In this document: one piece after another, positions 14,420 through 23,202 of the stretch | Layout of the letters: every line of letters begins with the position of its first letter | How positions within the stretch are numbered: position 1 is the stretch's first letter | IMG/VR virus record: IMGVR_UViG_3300028920_002654 | Span: 1 to 36,615 of that record | Direction: 5' to 3' (one strand) | Source of the DNA: a virus | DNA: 36,615 nt | Translations under genes and position numbers: made by a program | The notes under the pieces: model-generated | What the model saw: the letters and a program-made list of their open reading frames with translations, nothing else | Databases searched by the model: none | Told to the model about the DNA's origin: nothing

Positions 14420-16000
14420 ATGACACGGAAGACTGAAGCGCCCGCGGATGCCGAAAAGGCCCAAGTCAAGGGCCCGAAAGGCCGCAAGGCCACCACGAAG
14501 AAGGCGGCAGCACCGTCCGGGCGTCGGCCCACGAAGAAGCGAAAGGTGGCAACCGGGAAGGGTGGCAACTTGCCACCCTCAGGGCCTGCCACGGCAGATG
14601 TGCCGGAGGCCTTCGCCGTGACGCTGCCGGGCAAGCTCGAGCACTGGCCGATCGACCGGCTCCGCCCCTACGAGCGGAACCCCCGGACCCACAGCGCCGA
14701 GCAGGTCACGAAGATGGCGGCGAGCCTGCTCGAGTTCGGCTGGACCAACCCGATCCTCGTGGACGGGGACTCAGGGATCATTGCGGGGCACGGCCGGCTC
14801 CTTGCCGCCCGCGAGCTTGGCATGACCACCGTCCCGGTGATCGAGCTCGCGCACCTCACCGAGGCCCAGAAGCGCGCGTACATCATCGCGGACAACCGGC
14901 TCGCACTCGACGCCGGCTGGGACGAGGACCTGCTCGCGGAGGAGCTCAAGGCGCTTGAGGGCTTGGACTTCAACCTGGTGCTCACCGGGTTCGACCTGGA
15001 CGAACTGCACGCGCTCCTGGAGGACGAGACGGCTGAAGAGGTTCCGGCACCGGAGCCGCCTGAGGATCCCGTCTCCCGCTTGGGTGATCTCTGGATCATG
15101 GGTGAACACCGCCTGCTCTGCGGCGACTCGTCCGATCCGGGAGCCGTGGATCGGCTGCTCGACAGCGCTCCGATCCACCTCGTGAACACCGATCCGCCCT
15201 ACAACGTGAAAGTCGAGCCCCGCTCGAACAACGCGATCGCCGCCGGACTCTCGAGCTTCCCAGCCGCCAGGAACGCGGTGGAGGCCTCCGACGCCCAGGG
15301 CATGCACCACCAGGGTTTCGACCTGGCACGCCACAAGACGAAGTCGAGGCCCACCGGAAGGATGCGTCCCAAGGACAGACCGCTGGCCAACGACTTCATC
15401 TCCGACGAGGCGTTCGACGAGCTGCTCCTGGCGTGGTTCGGGAACATCGCGCGCGTGCTTCTCCCCGGCCGCTCGTTCTACATCTGGGGCGGTTACGCAA
15501 ACCTCGCCAACTACCCGCCGGCGCTCAAGGCCGTCGGGCTCTACTTCAGCCAGTCGGTCATCTGGGACAAGCAGCACCCGGTCCTGACGCGCAAGGACTT
15601 CATGGGCGCGCACGAGCAGGCGTTCTACGGGTGGAAGGAAGGCGCGGCTCACCAGTTCTTCGGGCCGAAGAACGTGCCGGACCTGTGGGCGGTCAAGAAG
15701 GTCAACCCGCAGAGCATGGTCCACCTCACTGAGAAGCCGGTCGAGCTCGCGGTGCGAGCGATCCACTACTCCTCAAGGCCAGGCGAGCACGTGCTCGACC
15801 TCTTCGGCGGAAGCGGCAGCACGCTGATCGGCGCCGAGGAGACCGGGCGGCGGTGCTTCATGATGGAGCTCGACCCGGCGTACACCGATGTGATCGTGCT
15901 CCGCTGGCAGGAAGCGACGGGCGAGAGCGCGATCCTCGAGGGCGACGGGCGCCGCTTCGACGAGGTCTCGGCCGACCGCAGGCCTGAACGGGGCGTGTAG
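14420..16000 (+). CDS. ParB-domain DNA methyltransferase (N4-cytosine/N6-adenine type)
   Basis: The 526-residue product starts at ATG 14420 with GGGAGG six bases upstream. Residues 1-50 are Lys-rich and disordered (KAQVKGPKGRKATTKK). Residues about 73-165 form a ParB/Srx-like domain (WPIDRLRPYERNPRTHS, GIIAGHGRLLAARELGM, AYIIADNRLALDAGWD). Residues about 220-510 form a class-beta methyltransferase with motif IV TDPPYN (257-262) before motif I DLFGGSGST (about 460-468). The KPVELAVRAIHYSSRPGEHV segment matches the N4/N6 methylase family. Such fusions are common in phages and may protect phage DNA from restriction or mark it for packaging. The next gene, the small terminase, begins four bases after its stop in the same frame, suggesting one transcript. 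Confidence 0.9.
   Translation: MTRKTEAPADAEKAQVKGPKGRKATTKKAAAPSGRRPTKKRKVATGKGGNLPPSGPATADVPEAFAVTLPGKLEHWPIDRLRPYERNPRTHSAEQVTKMAASLLEFGWTNPILVDGDSGIIAGHGRLLAARELGMTTVPVIELAHLTEAQKRAYIIADNRLALDAGWDEDLLAEELKALEGLDFNLVLTGFDLDELHALLEDETAEEVPAPEPPEDPVSRLGDLWIMGEHRLLCGDSSDPGAVDRLLDSAPIHLVNTDPPYNVKVEPRSNNAIAAGLSSFPAARNAVEASDAQGMHHQGFDLARHKTKSRPTGRMRPKDRPLANDFISDEAFDELLLAWFGNIARVLLPGRSFYIWGGYANLANYPPALKAVGLYFSQSVIWDKQHPVLTRKDFMGAHEQAFYGWKEGAAHQFFGPKNVPDLWAVKKVNPQSMVHLTEKPVELAVRAIHYSSRPGEHVLDLFGGSGSTLIGAEETGRRCFMMELDPAYTDVIVLRWQEATGESAILEGDGRRFDEVSADRRPERGV
14560..14578. repeat. Perfect palindrome inside the methyltransferase gene
   Basis: GGGTGGCAA-C-TTGCCACCC is a 9-bp inverted repeat around one base. 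It carries the same TTGCCA core as the tandem repeats upstream and lies within the Lys-rich, poorly constrained N-terminal coding region. Confidence 0.6.
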
Positions 16001-16003
16001 GCC

Positions 16004-16546
16004 TTGGCCCGGCGGAAGAAGAAGGGGCTCATCTCCCAGCGCGAGTACGCCCGCAGGCGCGGCGTCTCCCACTCCGCGGTCCAGTACGCGGTCAGCTCGG
16101 GCCGCATCACGACCGTGGACGGGAAGATCGATCCCGAGCAAGCCGACAGCGAGTGGCGTGAGAACACCGACCAGAGCAAGCCCCGGAACAGGATCACGGG
16201 CGACCCGAAGCAGACGCGCGATCAGGGCGAGCCCTCGCAGCCGATGGGCTCCGGTGGTGGCAACGGCAGCGCGACCGGTTACGCCAAGGCGCGGGCGGCC
16301 AGGGAACTCTACCAGGCGCAACTCGCCAAGCTCGAGCTTGACCGCAGGCGTGGAGAACTCGTCCGTGCCGACGAGGTTCGGATCACCGCGTTCAACATGG
16401 CCAGGAAAGCGCGGGACCAGCTGATCGCCCTCCCCGAGCGAGTCGCCCCGATGCTCGCGGCCACGGAGGACGCCGCCGAAGTCCAGCGCATCCTCGAGGA
16501 AGAGATCGAGCGGATCTGCCAGGAGATCGCGGAAGGCGAACGATAG
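16004..16546 (+). CDS. Phage terminase small subunit (Nu1-like)
   Basis: The 180-residue product starts at a TTG three bases after the methyltransferase stop codon, in the same frame; the ribosome-binding site is weak. The N-terminus (KGLISQREYARRRGVSHSAVQYAVSSGRITT) is a MerR/Nu1-type winged helix-turn-helix for cos or pac recognition. The Gly/Ser-rich linker (GSGGGNGSATGYAKARAARE) leads into a helical oligomerisation region (ELYQAQLAKLELDRRRGELV, IALPERVAPMLAA, IQRI-like repeats). The position just before a GpA-type large terminase is the usual one. It recognises the phage DNA end for packaging; this is inferred from family and context. Confidence 0.85.
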   Translation: MARRKKKGLISQREYARRRGVSHSAVQYAVSSGRITTVDGKIDPEQADSEWRENTDQSKPRNRITGDPKQTRDQGEPSQPMGSGGGNGSATGYAKARAARELYQAQLAKLELDRRRGELVRADEVRITAFNMARKARDQLIALPERVAPMLAATEDAAEVQRILEEEIERICQEIAEGER

Positions 16547-16568
16547 AAGACTCTGTCCAGGAGGGATC

Positions 16569-16766
16569 ATGATGACCGTGGATCGTCTCCGCCAGCTGCT
16601 TGCTGAACTCCCCGGGCAAGCGACCATTGAAACCCAGAACGTCGATATGCGCGGGTTCCTGATCGAAGATCGCGCAACCGGAGGTATCTGGCACATCCGT
16701 CTCCCGTGGGACATCCAGAGAATGCCCATACAGGAACTCGTCGTCGTCCGTGAGCCACAGGAGTGA
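16569..16766 (+). CDS. Small phage protein of unknown function
   Basis: This 65-residue product starts at either of two adjacent ATGs behind CAGGAGGGATC. It contains VDRLRQLLAELPGQATIETQ and an acidic/aromatic C-terminal half ending VVREPQE. Its TGA overlaps the GTG start of the large terminase (GTGA), so translation is probably coupled. No family is recognised. Confidence 0.75.
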   Translation: MMTVDRLRQLLAELPGQATIETQNVDMRGFLIEDRATGGIWHIRLPWDIQRMPIQELVVVREPQE

Positions 16767-18625
16767 CCACGCAGCAGCAGAACGGCCGTGAGGTCTACGA
16801 GTCCGCCTACCGAGACGGTTGGCGCCCCGAACCCCGCATCTCAGTCAGCGCGTGGGCGGACGAGCACCGCGTGCTCGGGAACCGCGCCGGGCGCGCCGCG
16901 ATCCACTGGCATACATCCACCACACCCTATCTGCAGGAGATCATGGACGCGCTGGGGCCGCGTTCCCCCGCGCGGCGTGTCGTCGTGATGTCCGGAAGCC
17001 AGCTGGGGAAGACCGAGACCGGCCTCAACTGGCTCGGCTTCATCATGCACAACACACCGGGCCCGACCTTGCTCGTTCGTCCCACGGTGGAGGAGGCGCG
17101 GCGGTTCAGCAGGCAGCGGCTCGATCCGATGATCGCGACGACCCCCGTGCTCCGCGACCTCGTCAAGGAGGCCCGGTCGCGCGACGGCGGGAACAGCCTG
17201 CTGATCAAGGAGTTCCCAGGCGGCGTGCTCTTCCTCACCGGTTCGAACTCCGCGACCGGCGTGAAGTCGATGCCGATCCGCTGGCTCTTCTGCGACGAGA
17301 TCGACGAGTACCCGGGCGACGTGGACGGCCAGGGTGATCCCATCGCGCTCGCGGAGAAGCGGACCACAGGGCCGATGTACCCGAGGCGGAAGGTCCTACT
17401 CGTCTCCACGCCAACGGTCAAGGGGCTCTCCCGCATCGAGCGCGAGTTTCTCGCCTCCGACCAACGCCACTACTTCGTCCCCTGCCCCCACTGCGGCAAC
17501 TACGACTGGATCCGGTGGGAGAACATCCGCTGGGAGGAGGGCGATCCCGGCAGCGCGGCCCTTGCCTGCGTGGAATGCGGCGCCCTCATCGAGGAGCGGT
17601 TCAAGACGGAGATGCTGGCCGGCGGCGAGTGGCGCCCGACCGCCGAGAGCGTTGGCGAGACAATCGGGTTCCACCTCTCGAGTCTCTACTCCCCGCTCGG
17701 CTGGCTGCCGTGGTCGGCGGCCGTCTCCGAGTTCCTCGAGGCGAAGGAGAACCCCATGCGCCTCAAGAACTGGATCAACAGCGTCCTCGGCGAGACCTGG
17801 GAGGAGCGCGGCGAATCGGTGGAGCCCGAGAGCCTGCTCGCCCGGGCGGAGAGGTACCCGGCGGAGGTCCCCGCGGGCGTCGGAGTGCTCGTCGCCTCAG
17901 TGGACGTTCAGGGCGACCGCCTCGAGTGCGCGGTGAAAGGCTACGGCGCGGCCGAGGAGTCCTGGCTCATCGCGTTCTCGCAGTTCCACGGCGACCCAGG
18001 GCGGGAACAGATCTGGCTCGACCTCGACCGGTTCTTGAGACAGGAGTTTACGCACGAGAGCGGGCAGAGGGTCCCGATCACCTGCGTGGCCGTCGACAGC
18101 GGAGGGCACCACTCCGAGCAGGTCTATCGCTTCTGCAGGGCGCGAATCGACAGGCGCATCTTCGCCGTTCGAGGCGGCTCCGAGCGCGGCAAGCCCGTCG
18201 TCGGACGGCCCAGCAACAACAACAGATACCGCGCGAAGCTCTTCACGCTCTGTGTCGACACCGGCAAGGAGATCGTCTACTCGCGGCTGCGCATCGGGGC
18301 GCCGGGCCCCGGCTACTGCCACCTGCCTGAGTGGATCGACGAGGAGTACGTCGCCCAGCTGACTGCGGAGAAGGCGGTGCGGAAGTGGAAGAGGAACAAG
18401 GGGACGGTGCGTGAGTGGATCAAGACCCGCGAGCGGAACGAGGCGCTCGACCTTGAGGTCTACTGCCTCGCGGCGCTCTACATCCTCGGGCCGGCGTTCG
18501 TGCGGTCACTGCCAGAGCGCGCGGCCGCGCTGGCTAGGAAAGCGAAGGGTCGGGCACCGTCCGAGCGTGGGCCGGCCGGTCCTGTACCAAAAAGAACCGG
18601 CTGGATTGCTGGCTGGAGGGGATGA
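16763..18625 (+). CDS. Phage terminase large subunit (GpA family)
   Basis: The 620-residue product starts at a GTG overlapping the previous stop. The ATPase domain has Walker A SGSQLGKTE (about 77-85) and Walker B WLFCDEIDEYP with D178/E179. A four-Cys zinc ribbon follows (C241-x2-C244 and C269-x2-C272). The nuclease half carries LVASVDVQGDRLECAVKG and CVAVDSGGHHSEQVYRFC, typical of GpA-type terminases, with an EWIDEEYVAQLTAEK segment near the end. It would pump and cut phage DNA at the procapsid portal. No portal gene follows, which is abnormal, because the next two genes are on the other strand and look like restriction proteins. Length is normal for the family. Confidence 0.95.
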   Translation: MTTQQQNGREVYESAYRDGWRPEPRISVSAWADEHRVLGNRAGRAAIHWHTSTTPYLQEIMDALGPRSPARRVVVMSGSQLGKTETGLNWLGFIMHNTPGPTLLVRPTVEEARRFSRQRLDPMIATTPVLRDLVKEARSRDGGNSLLIKEFPGGVLFLTGSNSATGVKSMPIRWLFCDEIDEYPGDVDGQGDPIALAEKRTTGPMYPRRKVLLVSTPTVKGLSRIEREFLASDQRHYFVPCPHCGNYDWIRWENIRWEEGDPGSAALACVECGALIEERFKTEMLAGGEWRPTAESVGETIGFHLSSLYSPLGWLPWSAAVSEFLEAKENPMRLKNWINSVLGETWEERGESVEPESLLARAERYPAEVPAGVGVLVASVDVQGDRLECAVKGYGAAEESWLIAFSQFHGDPGREQIWLDLDRFLRQEFTHESGQRVPITCVAVDSGGHHSEQVYRFCRARIDRRIFAVRGGSERGKPVVGRPSNNNRYRAKLFTLCVDTGKEIVYSRLRIGAPGPGYCHLPEWIDEEYVAQLTAEKAVRKWKRNKGTVREWIKTRERNEALDLEVYCLAALYILGPAFVRSLPERAAALARKAKGRAPSERGPAGPVPKRTGWIAGWRG

Positions 18626-18637
18626 TCGCCACCGACT

Positions 18638-19501
18638 CTAGAACCCATGCATTGCAATCAGGTGATGAACGCGGCAACCTCGATCCGACGCGGCCGGAAG
18701 GAGCTCCTGCCATGAGAGCACGCGGATCGTAGAAGACAGCTCGCTTAGCTTCTTGGCCCATCCGTACGTCGGGTTCCCGAAATAGGGATTCCTGTCATCG
18801 TACAGGAGAGTCCACGTAGCCGTCGGATTGAGGGCGCGGGTCTCAGCCACATTGTGCACCATCTGATACGCCGCCCAGATGGGGCAGGTGATCGGCGGTG
18901 CCGGAGGAGCTGCGTTCAGCCGGAAAAGCTCAACTGCAGCATCCCAGTAGCGATCAGCAGTAGCCCTGTTCGCCAACGGTTCGCCCATGGGACAGCCACG
19001 GTGAACTCCGTCTCGCGGGCGCCAGCTGCCGTCACACCGACCCTTGCCAGGATAGCTGCACTTGCCGAACCCCTCCTCCGTGAACTTGGCTTCCAGAGTC
19101 GCTACGACCTCATTGGTGCGACTCCGAAAGGTCACATCGAAGTTCGTGCGCCCGTGTACCTCCTCAAAGCCGAGGCTCACGTCGTGCATGCCAATGACGA
19201 GATGTAGGGAGTCCGCTGCGGCAAGAAGCCCCATTACCTCGACGACGAGGGCCTGCGATGACCTCGGGCTATAGCAGTCCGTGTGCCACGCGTCCCCTGG
19301 CACCTTGGCAGCTAATCCTCCCAGTCTCTCGTACATCAGCGCCGCCCTCTGCTTGTCGTCGATGCGTCTTGACCGAGGGCGTCCGTTCTCGTCCACATCG
19401 GGATGCCCCGCGGCAAGCCACAGCCCATAGAGACGATCCATGTAGCGCGAGTAGCTCGCGCCGCAGGCAGCCTCAAGCTCCGATGGGGTCAAGAAGTTCA
19501 T
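18638..19501 (-). CDS. PD-(D/E)XK nuclease, PGN_0703-like putative restriction endonuclease
   Basis: The 287-residue product starts at ATG 19501, 51 bases after the GmrSD-like gene in the same direction. The nuclease core is HGRTNFDVTFRSRTNEVVATLEAKFTEEGF, with D122 and E137-x-K139 as the expected active site. Four cysteines lie downstream (C148 in GKCSYPG, C156 in GRCDG, C170 in RGCPMGEP, C206 in ITCPIWAAYQMVHNVAE). They could hold an iron-sulfur cluster or zinc, as in RecB-like nucleases. This pattern resembles the PGN_0703 family of putative restriction enzymes. Together with its neighbour it forms a two-nuclease module, probably anti-phage. It is convergent with the large terminase, 12 bases apart. 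Confidence 0.75.
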   Translation of the reverse strand: MNFLTPSELEAACGASYSRYMDRLYGLWLAAGHPDVDENGRPRSRRIDDKQRAALMYERLGGLAAKVPGDAWHTDCYSPRSSQALVVEVMGLLAAADSLHLVIGMHDVSLGFEEVHGRTNFDVTFRSRTNEVVATLEAKFTEEGFGKCSYPGKGRCDGSWRPRDGVHRGCPMGEPLANRATADRYWDAAVELFRLNAAPPAPPITCPIWAAYQMVHNVAETRALNPTATWTLLYDDRNPYFGNPTYGWAKKLSELSSTIRVLSWQELLPAASDRGCRVHHLIAMHGF

Positions 19502-19552
19502 CAGACCGCACCGGCAGTGGAAAGACGTGCAGCGGCACGCAACGTCGTCACA

Positions 19553-21253
19553 TCATGCACCGAGGAACCCATTGAGCCGGTCCGCCACGAGCGCCCGACG
19601 GCGGGACAAAAACTCCTTGTAGGCGTCAACCGTGAGAGTCTCTGGATCGGTCGGTATGCACTGCGCCTCGAAGACGGACAGTCCCGACTTCTTGAGTATC
19701 TCCGGGAAGTACTCGCTAGGCGTCTTGTCACTAATCTGGCGATTTGTCTTCCCCGAGATGAAGCAGAGGTTCGCAATGTCATCTGCTTCGCGCCCAGTGT
19801 AGGTACCCTTGAGAACAGCCTTTGGGAAGATGTGATGGAACTGCAGCTTGTGTTGAGCACCGGAATGGTCAAGGGCAATCGCGACCTGTGATCGCCAGTC
19901 TTTGGCTCCCCCCTCGCGGAATGCCAGGAACATCGTCTTGAACAGCGCGCTGCGCTGGCTTCGCCCTTCAAGTTCCTCGGGAGCTACATCCAGACGACCA
20001 ACCTGCTGCCGGAGTTGGTCGACAAGCTCCTGCGCTCCTCCGCCGTCCCGGAGAATCGCTAGATCCTGATCCAGAATCGTCTCGCTAGACCCGCGCGAGT
20101 AGCGGCCCTTGGCATTCGCCGTGAGTGTCCAGTGCCTCAGGAGATCGGACTCTTCCGGAGAGAGATCGTAGTCGTGCTTGTGCCCATGGAAGCCCAGTGC
20201 GATGACAATGAAGGGAGACGACATGAGGGCCGGGCTGTCGATCCCCACGTTGTTCTTCAGGAAGTTGATCGCGAACTCCATCCCACGGCAGCTCTCCTTC
20301 CAGCCACTCTTCAGCGCACCCAGCCTCAGCCCTCCAACGGTGCGGAATCTCGACTGACCCGTGGTGAACGCCACAAGGTTCTTCAGATGCAGGCCGAGAT
20401 CCAGATCGAATCCATCCTCCTGACACTGGCTCTGGAAGGATTCAAACACCTTGAGCGAGTTGCGCCACTTGGCGGTGATCTGGGCCAGCGCCAGATCGGA
20501 GCTACGCAGCTTCGCGCCGAGCGAGTTCACGCGCACGAAGATCTCTGTGACTTCGTCATACGTGAGCCGTCTCTCAAGGACGTCCATTCGGTAGACGTAC
20601 TTCCGAACCGCCCGCAGGCGCGCAAGCCTCTGACTATAGCGTTCGTAGTTCGGATCCTCGAACCCCGTGACACCTGCGCGCTTGAGAAACTCCTTGTCGC
20701 TGTCAGTCTTGAAGACCTCCGATACCTTCACCCACTGTGGCAGCCGTTCGAGCTTCCGGGTGGCGACCACGAAGGTCATCTTGTTGAATCGCCTCTGCAG
20801 TTCGTCTTCAGTGGAATCGACCTCGTCCTCAGTTCGGTCGACCTCCTCCTCATCGTCGTTCCCATCCTCATCGACCTCTGTAACCACGTCCAGTTGCTCG
20901 GGATGCTCGAGGTTGAACAGCAGCTCCACTGGCCGCTTGCGTCCACGCACCTTCACCGGCTTCCCGCGGATCACCGCCCAAAGCGAGGTGAGGCGTTGCT
21001 GTCCATCGAGCAGGAGTCTGGTGGTCTGGTAGGGATTCGACTCCTGGCTGACGGCCATGTCCTGCAACGGCACCTCTTCATCAGTCTCCCAGACGAGAAT
21101 CGCGCCGGACGGGTAGCCACGGTAGAGCGAGTCGAAGAGGTCGCGAACGCGGGTTGACCGCCAGACGTAGCGGCGCTGCATTTCGGGTAGACGCAACTCA
21201 CCACGCTCGATCATCCCGACGAGTTCTTCCACAGAAGCTTCGGCTTTTGCCAT
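19553..21253 (-). CDS. DUF262/HNH protein (GmrSD-like type IV restriction enzyme)
   Basis: The 566-residue product starts at ATG 21253 behind GAGAGGG. The N-terminal DUF262 (GmrS) domain shows LRLPEMQRRYVWRSTRVRDL and LLLDGQQRLTSLWAV (83-89 DGQQRLT), the ParB-like nucleotide-binding motif. A strongly acidic repeat linker lies at about 120-150 (DGNDDEEEVDRTEDEVDSTE). A helical middle follows, then an HNH (DUF1524/GmrD) nuclease: LQFHHIFPKAVL (H473/H474) and DDIANLCFISGKTN (N495). Family members cut modified phage DNA in an NTP-dependent way. It is the first gene of a minus-strand pair with the PD-(D/E)XK nuclease. The pair sits where the phage portal and capsid genes should be, so it is probably acquired cargo. 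Confidence 0.88.
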   Translation of the reverse strand: MAKAEASVEELVGMIERGELRLPEMQRRYVWRSTRVRDLFDSLYRGYPSGAILVWETDEEVPLQDMAVSQESNPYQTTRLLLDGQQRLTSLWAVIRGKPVKVRGRKRPVELLFNLEHPEQLDVVTEVDEDGNDDEEEVDRTEDEVDSTEDELQRRFNKMTFVVATRKLERLPQWVKVSEVFKTDSDKEFLKRAGVTGFEDPNYERYSQRLARLRAVRKYVYRMDVLERRLTYDEVTEIFVRVNSLGAKLRSSDLALAQITAKWRNSLKVFESFQSQCQEDGFDLDLGLHLKNLVAFTTGQSRFRTVGGLRLGALKSGWKESCRGMEFAINFLKNNVGIDSPALMSSPFIVIALGFHGHKHDYDLSPEESDLLRHWTLTANAKGRYSRGSSETILDQDLAILRDGGGAQELVDQLRQQVGRLDVAPEELEGRSQRSALFKTMFLAFREGGAKDWRSQVAIALDHSGAQHKLQFHHIFPKAVLKGTYTGREADDIANLCFISGKTNRQISDKTPSEYFPEILKKSGLSVFEAQCIPTDPETLTVDAYKEFLSRRRALVADRLNGFLGA

Positions 21254-21824
21254 GGTCGGATCCCTCTCGCTATATCCACTGCGTGCAAGCCGCCCGATTG
21301 ACCCGCCCTCGTCGAGAGGCAGCAGGATGGCTCTCGGTGAACCAGGCGGGGCTAGAAGCTAGCCGGCACGCGAGTCCGCAGGCATCACGACGCAGGCGAG
21401 GTGTCCCCATTCTTGGGCTGAAGGGACCCTTCTGCATACGGACACTCTGGACATTCGGTGACTGCTTCGAATGAGGACAATGCTGTACGGATTCTACTCC
21501 CTCGAGAGAGGACCTGCAACGCTCGCCGCCAACGGAGCGGCAGTTGACGCCTACTGTGTCCTGGCTAGCACGATGCCAGCCTGTGGTCCCGCCAGGACGC
21601 CAGCTGCATCAACTGAGTCTGAGATGGCCGACTGGCCGTCGGCATGCGGCGTGGGGCTCCGCCCCTCTGTCCGAAGACGCGCCACCCTGCGACCGATCTT
21701 GGCCACGCTAACCCCCTGCGAAATCTCTAGTTACAGCGTCGATTCCCCTTCCCATCCGGCACCCCAAGCTCGTCACTGTGACTGCGCCGGCATGGGGCCC
21801 GGCGGAGCGGAAAGGAGAGGCAGC
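21254..21824. other. Intergenic region between defence cassette and small-ORF operon
   Basis: These 571 bases hold the divergent upstream regions of the GmrSD-like gene (leftward) and the small-ORF operon (rightward). A plus-strand frame is open from 21471 but lacks a ribosome-binding site, and its product is low-quality until the ATG at 21825. No promoter, tRNA or repeat could be identified with confidence. It may contain a remnant of deleted structural genes. Confidence 0.5.
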
Positions 21825-22202
21825 ATGAAGACCACAAAGGAGCTGTTCGACGAGAGCGTGGAACGCGGGGACACCCGGTTCGCGGAGAGGAAGGAGATCG
21901 AGGCTCGGAGCCTCAGTGTCCGGCTCGAGGCCCAGCAAGCAAGCGAGGATGCTGACCAGCACGCTCTGAGCGCGGTCACTTCTGAGGCCCTTTCAACCGC
22001 GGAGCGGGCGATCCACAGAGTCGATCAGGCGTTCGATGCGCTCGAGCACCTGAGGCTCGAGCTCATCCAGATTGCCATCGGGGAGCGATGGCACCAGGTC
22101 GAGCGCCCACCGCACATGTACGACCTCGCCCGCGAGCTGGGCGAGCTCACTGCTTTGCTCCAAGTCCGTGAGGTCCTCGCCCAAAGAAAGGAGACCCGAT
22201 GA
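21825..22202 (+). CDS. Small helical phage protein
   Basis: This 125-residue product starts at ATG 21825 behind AAAGGAGAGG. It is highly charged and helical (ELFDESVERGDTRFAERKE, STAERAIHRVDQAFDALEHL), probably coiled coil. Its TGA overlaps the next ATG (ATGA). It is the first gene of a plus-strand operon of five small ORFs. No family is recognised. Confidence 0.75.
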   Translation: MKTTKELFDESVERGDTRFAERKEIEARSLSVRLEAQQASEDADQHALSAVTSEALSTAERAIHRVDQAFDALEHLRLELIQIAIGERWHQVERPPHMYDLARELGELTALLQVREVLAQRKETR

Positions 22203-22411
22203 TCCGGCAGGCCAGCTGGAACGACATCGACGCTCTCGAGGCGATAGACAAAAAGGTCGCGAAGATCCGCGAAGCTCTCAACGCGGTTGCGGATCTCGAC
22301 GGGGTGAGCGACGCGCTCGCTCTGGCGGATCAGCTCGGCGAGGTTGTCGCGGACATCGCCGCGAACATCGAGCTGGAACTACACGAGCGCCGCGCTGAGA
22401 GAAAGGAGTAG
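22199..22411 (+). CDS. Small helical phage protein
   Basis: This 70-residue, acidic, all-helical product (IDKKVAKIREALNAVADLDG, ADIAANIELELHERRAERKE) overlaps the previous gene by ATGA, so it is translationally coupled. It ends three bases before the next gene. The function is unknown. Confidence 0.75.
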   Translation: MIRQASWNDIDALEAIDKKVAKIREALNAVADLDGVSDALALADQLGEVVADIAANIELELHERRAERKE

Positions 22412-22414
22412 ACG

Positions 22415-22678
22415 ATGCGCTACGGACTCGATGACAAGCTCTGGGTCGTGGTGGACCCCACGCCGCAGAGCACGCTCGGGGACATCCTCTTCCAGGCGTC
22501 GCTCAGAGACTTGAGCCTGCAGTTCAAGGGCGGGTTGAGCGTGGATGAGAACCCGACGCTCTTCACCGACGAGCAGGAAGCGATTGCCGAGGTCCACCGG
22601 AGGCTCGATTCGATGCGGAGCAGGCTCGACAAGCTGGCGGACGATCTTCCGGAGTCCTCCTCGGAGGCGACATCATGA
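22415..22678 (+). CDS. Small phage protein of unknown function
   Basis: This 87-residue product starts at ATG 22415 behind AAAGGAG. A beta-rich first half (KLWVVVDPTPQSTLGDILFQ, LSLQFKGGLSVDEN) leads into a helical tail (EVHRRLDSMRSRLDKLADDL). Its stop overlaps the following ATG (ATGA). Confidence 0.75.
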   Translation: MRYGLDDKLWVVVDPTPQSTLGDILFQASLRDLSLQFKGGLSVDENPTLFTDEQEAIAEVHRRLDSMRSRLDKLADDLPESSSEATS

Positions 22679-22905
22679 AGGCCAACGCGACTGCACGCTT
22701 CGGCTTTGAGGCACACCAGGTCTTCTGGAACGAGCGTGGCAGCATCGTCTGCGCGTGCTGCCACATCCCCTACCCGGGATCAGACACGTGGGTCTGGGAG
22801 CGCTGGGAGGAGATCACACCGGAGATGATGGTCGAGATCGACCGCGAAGGCGGTCACGTGGCGTGCGAGGGCTGCGGCAAGGAGCCGCGCCGGATCGTGC
22901 GCTGA
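22675..22905 (+). CDS. Small zinc-binding phage protein
   Basis: The 76-residue product has two Cys pairs, CACCHIP and CEGCGKEP, separated by about 43 residues, which look like a treble-clef or zinc-ribbon site. It is translationally coupled to the preceding ORF. The function is unknown; such proteins are common in phage small-ORF operons. Confidence 0.75.
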   Translation: MKANATARFGFEAHQVFWNERGSIVCACCHIPYPGSDTWVWERWEEITPEMMVEIDREGGHVACEGCGKEPRRIVR

Positions 22906-22928
22906 ACCCAATGGGAAGGAGAAGCGAG

Positions 22929-23183
22929 ATGGCCAAGTCCAAGAGCACGAAGAAGACGGCCAAGGCCCGGAAGCCCGCCGTCAAGAAGGCGGAGAAGAAG
23001 CCGCAGCGCGATGAACTCTGCGTGTTCGCGTTCCGCCTGACCCCAAAGGAGCGCGAAGACATCCACAACGCCGCCGGTCCTGGAAAGGCCTCGAAGTTCG
23101 TCAGGACGCTCGCGGTCGCAGCCGCCAGGAACGACGAGGCGGCGGTCAAGGCCATCATGGAAGGGGTGCAGACGAAGAAGTAG
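22929..23183 (+). CDS. Small basic phage protein, possible DNA-binding
   Basis: The 84-residue product starts at ATG 22929 behind AAGGAGAAGCGAG. The first 30 residues are a Lys/Ala-rich tail (KSKSTKKTAKARKPAVKKAE). The rest, VFAFRLTPKEREDIHNAAGP...FVRTLAVAAARNDE, looks like a ribbon-helix-helix-type fold (strand then two helices). It is the last gene of the plus-strand operon and is followed by a strong hairpin. Confidence 0.7.
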   Translation: MAKSKSTKKTAKARKPAVKKAEKKPQRDELCVFAFRLTPKEREDIHNAAGPGKASKFVRTLAVAAARNDEAAVKAIMEGVQTKK

Positions 23184-23202
23184 AAACTCGCACATGCTCA
23201 GC

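Noticed and set aside
14771-15766. 331-residue minus-strand open frame
   Set aside because: Antisense to the methyltransferase gene, with composition typical of a shadow frame.
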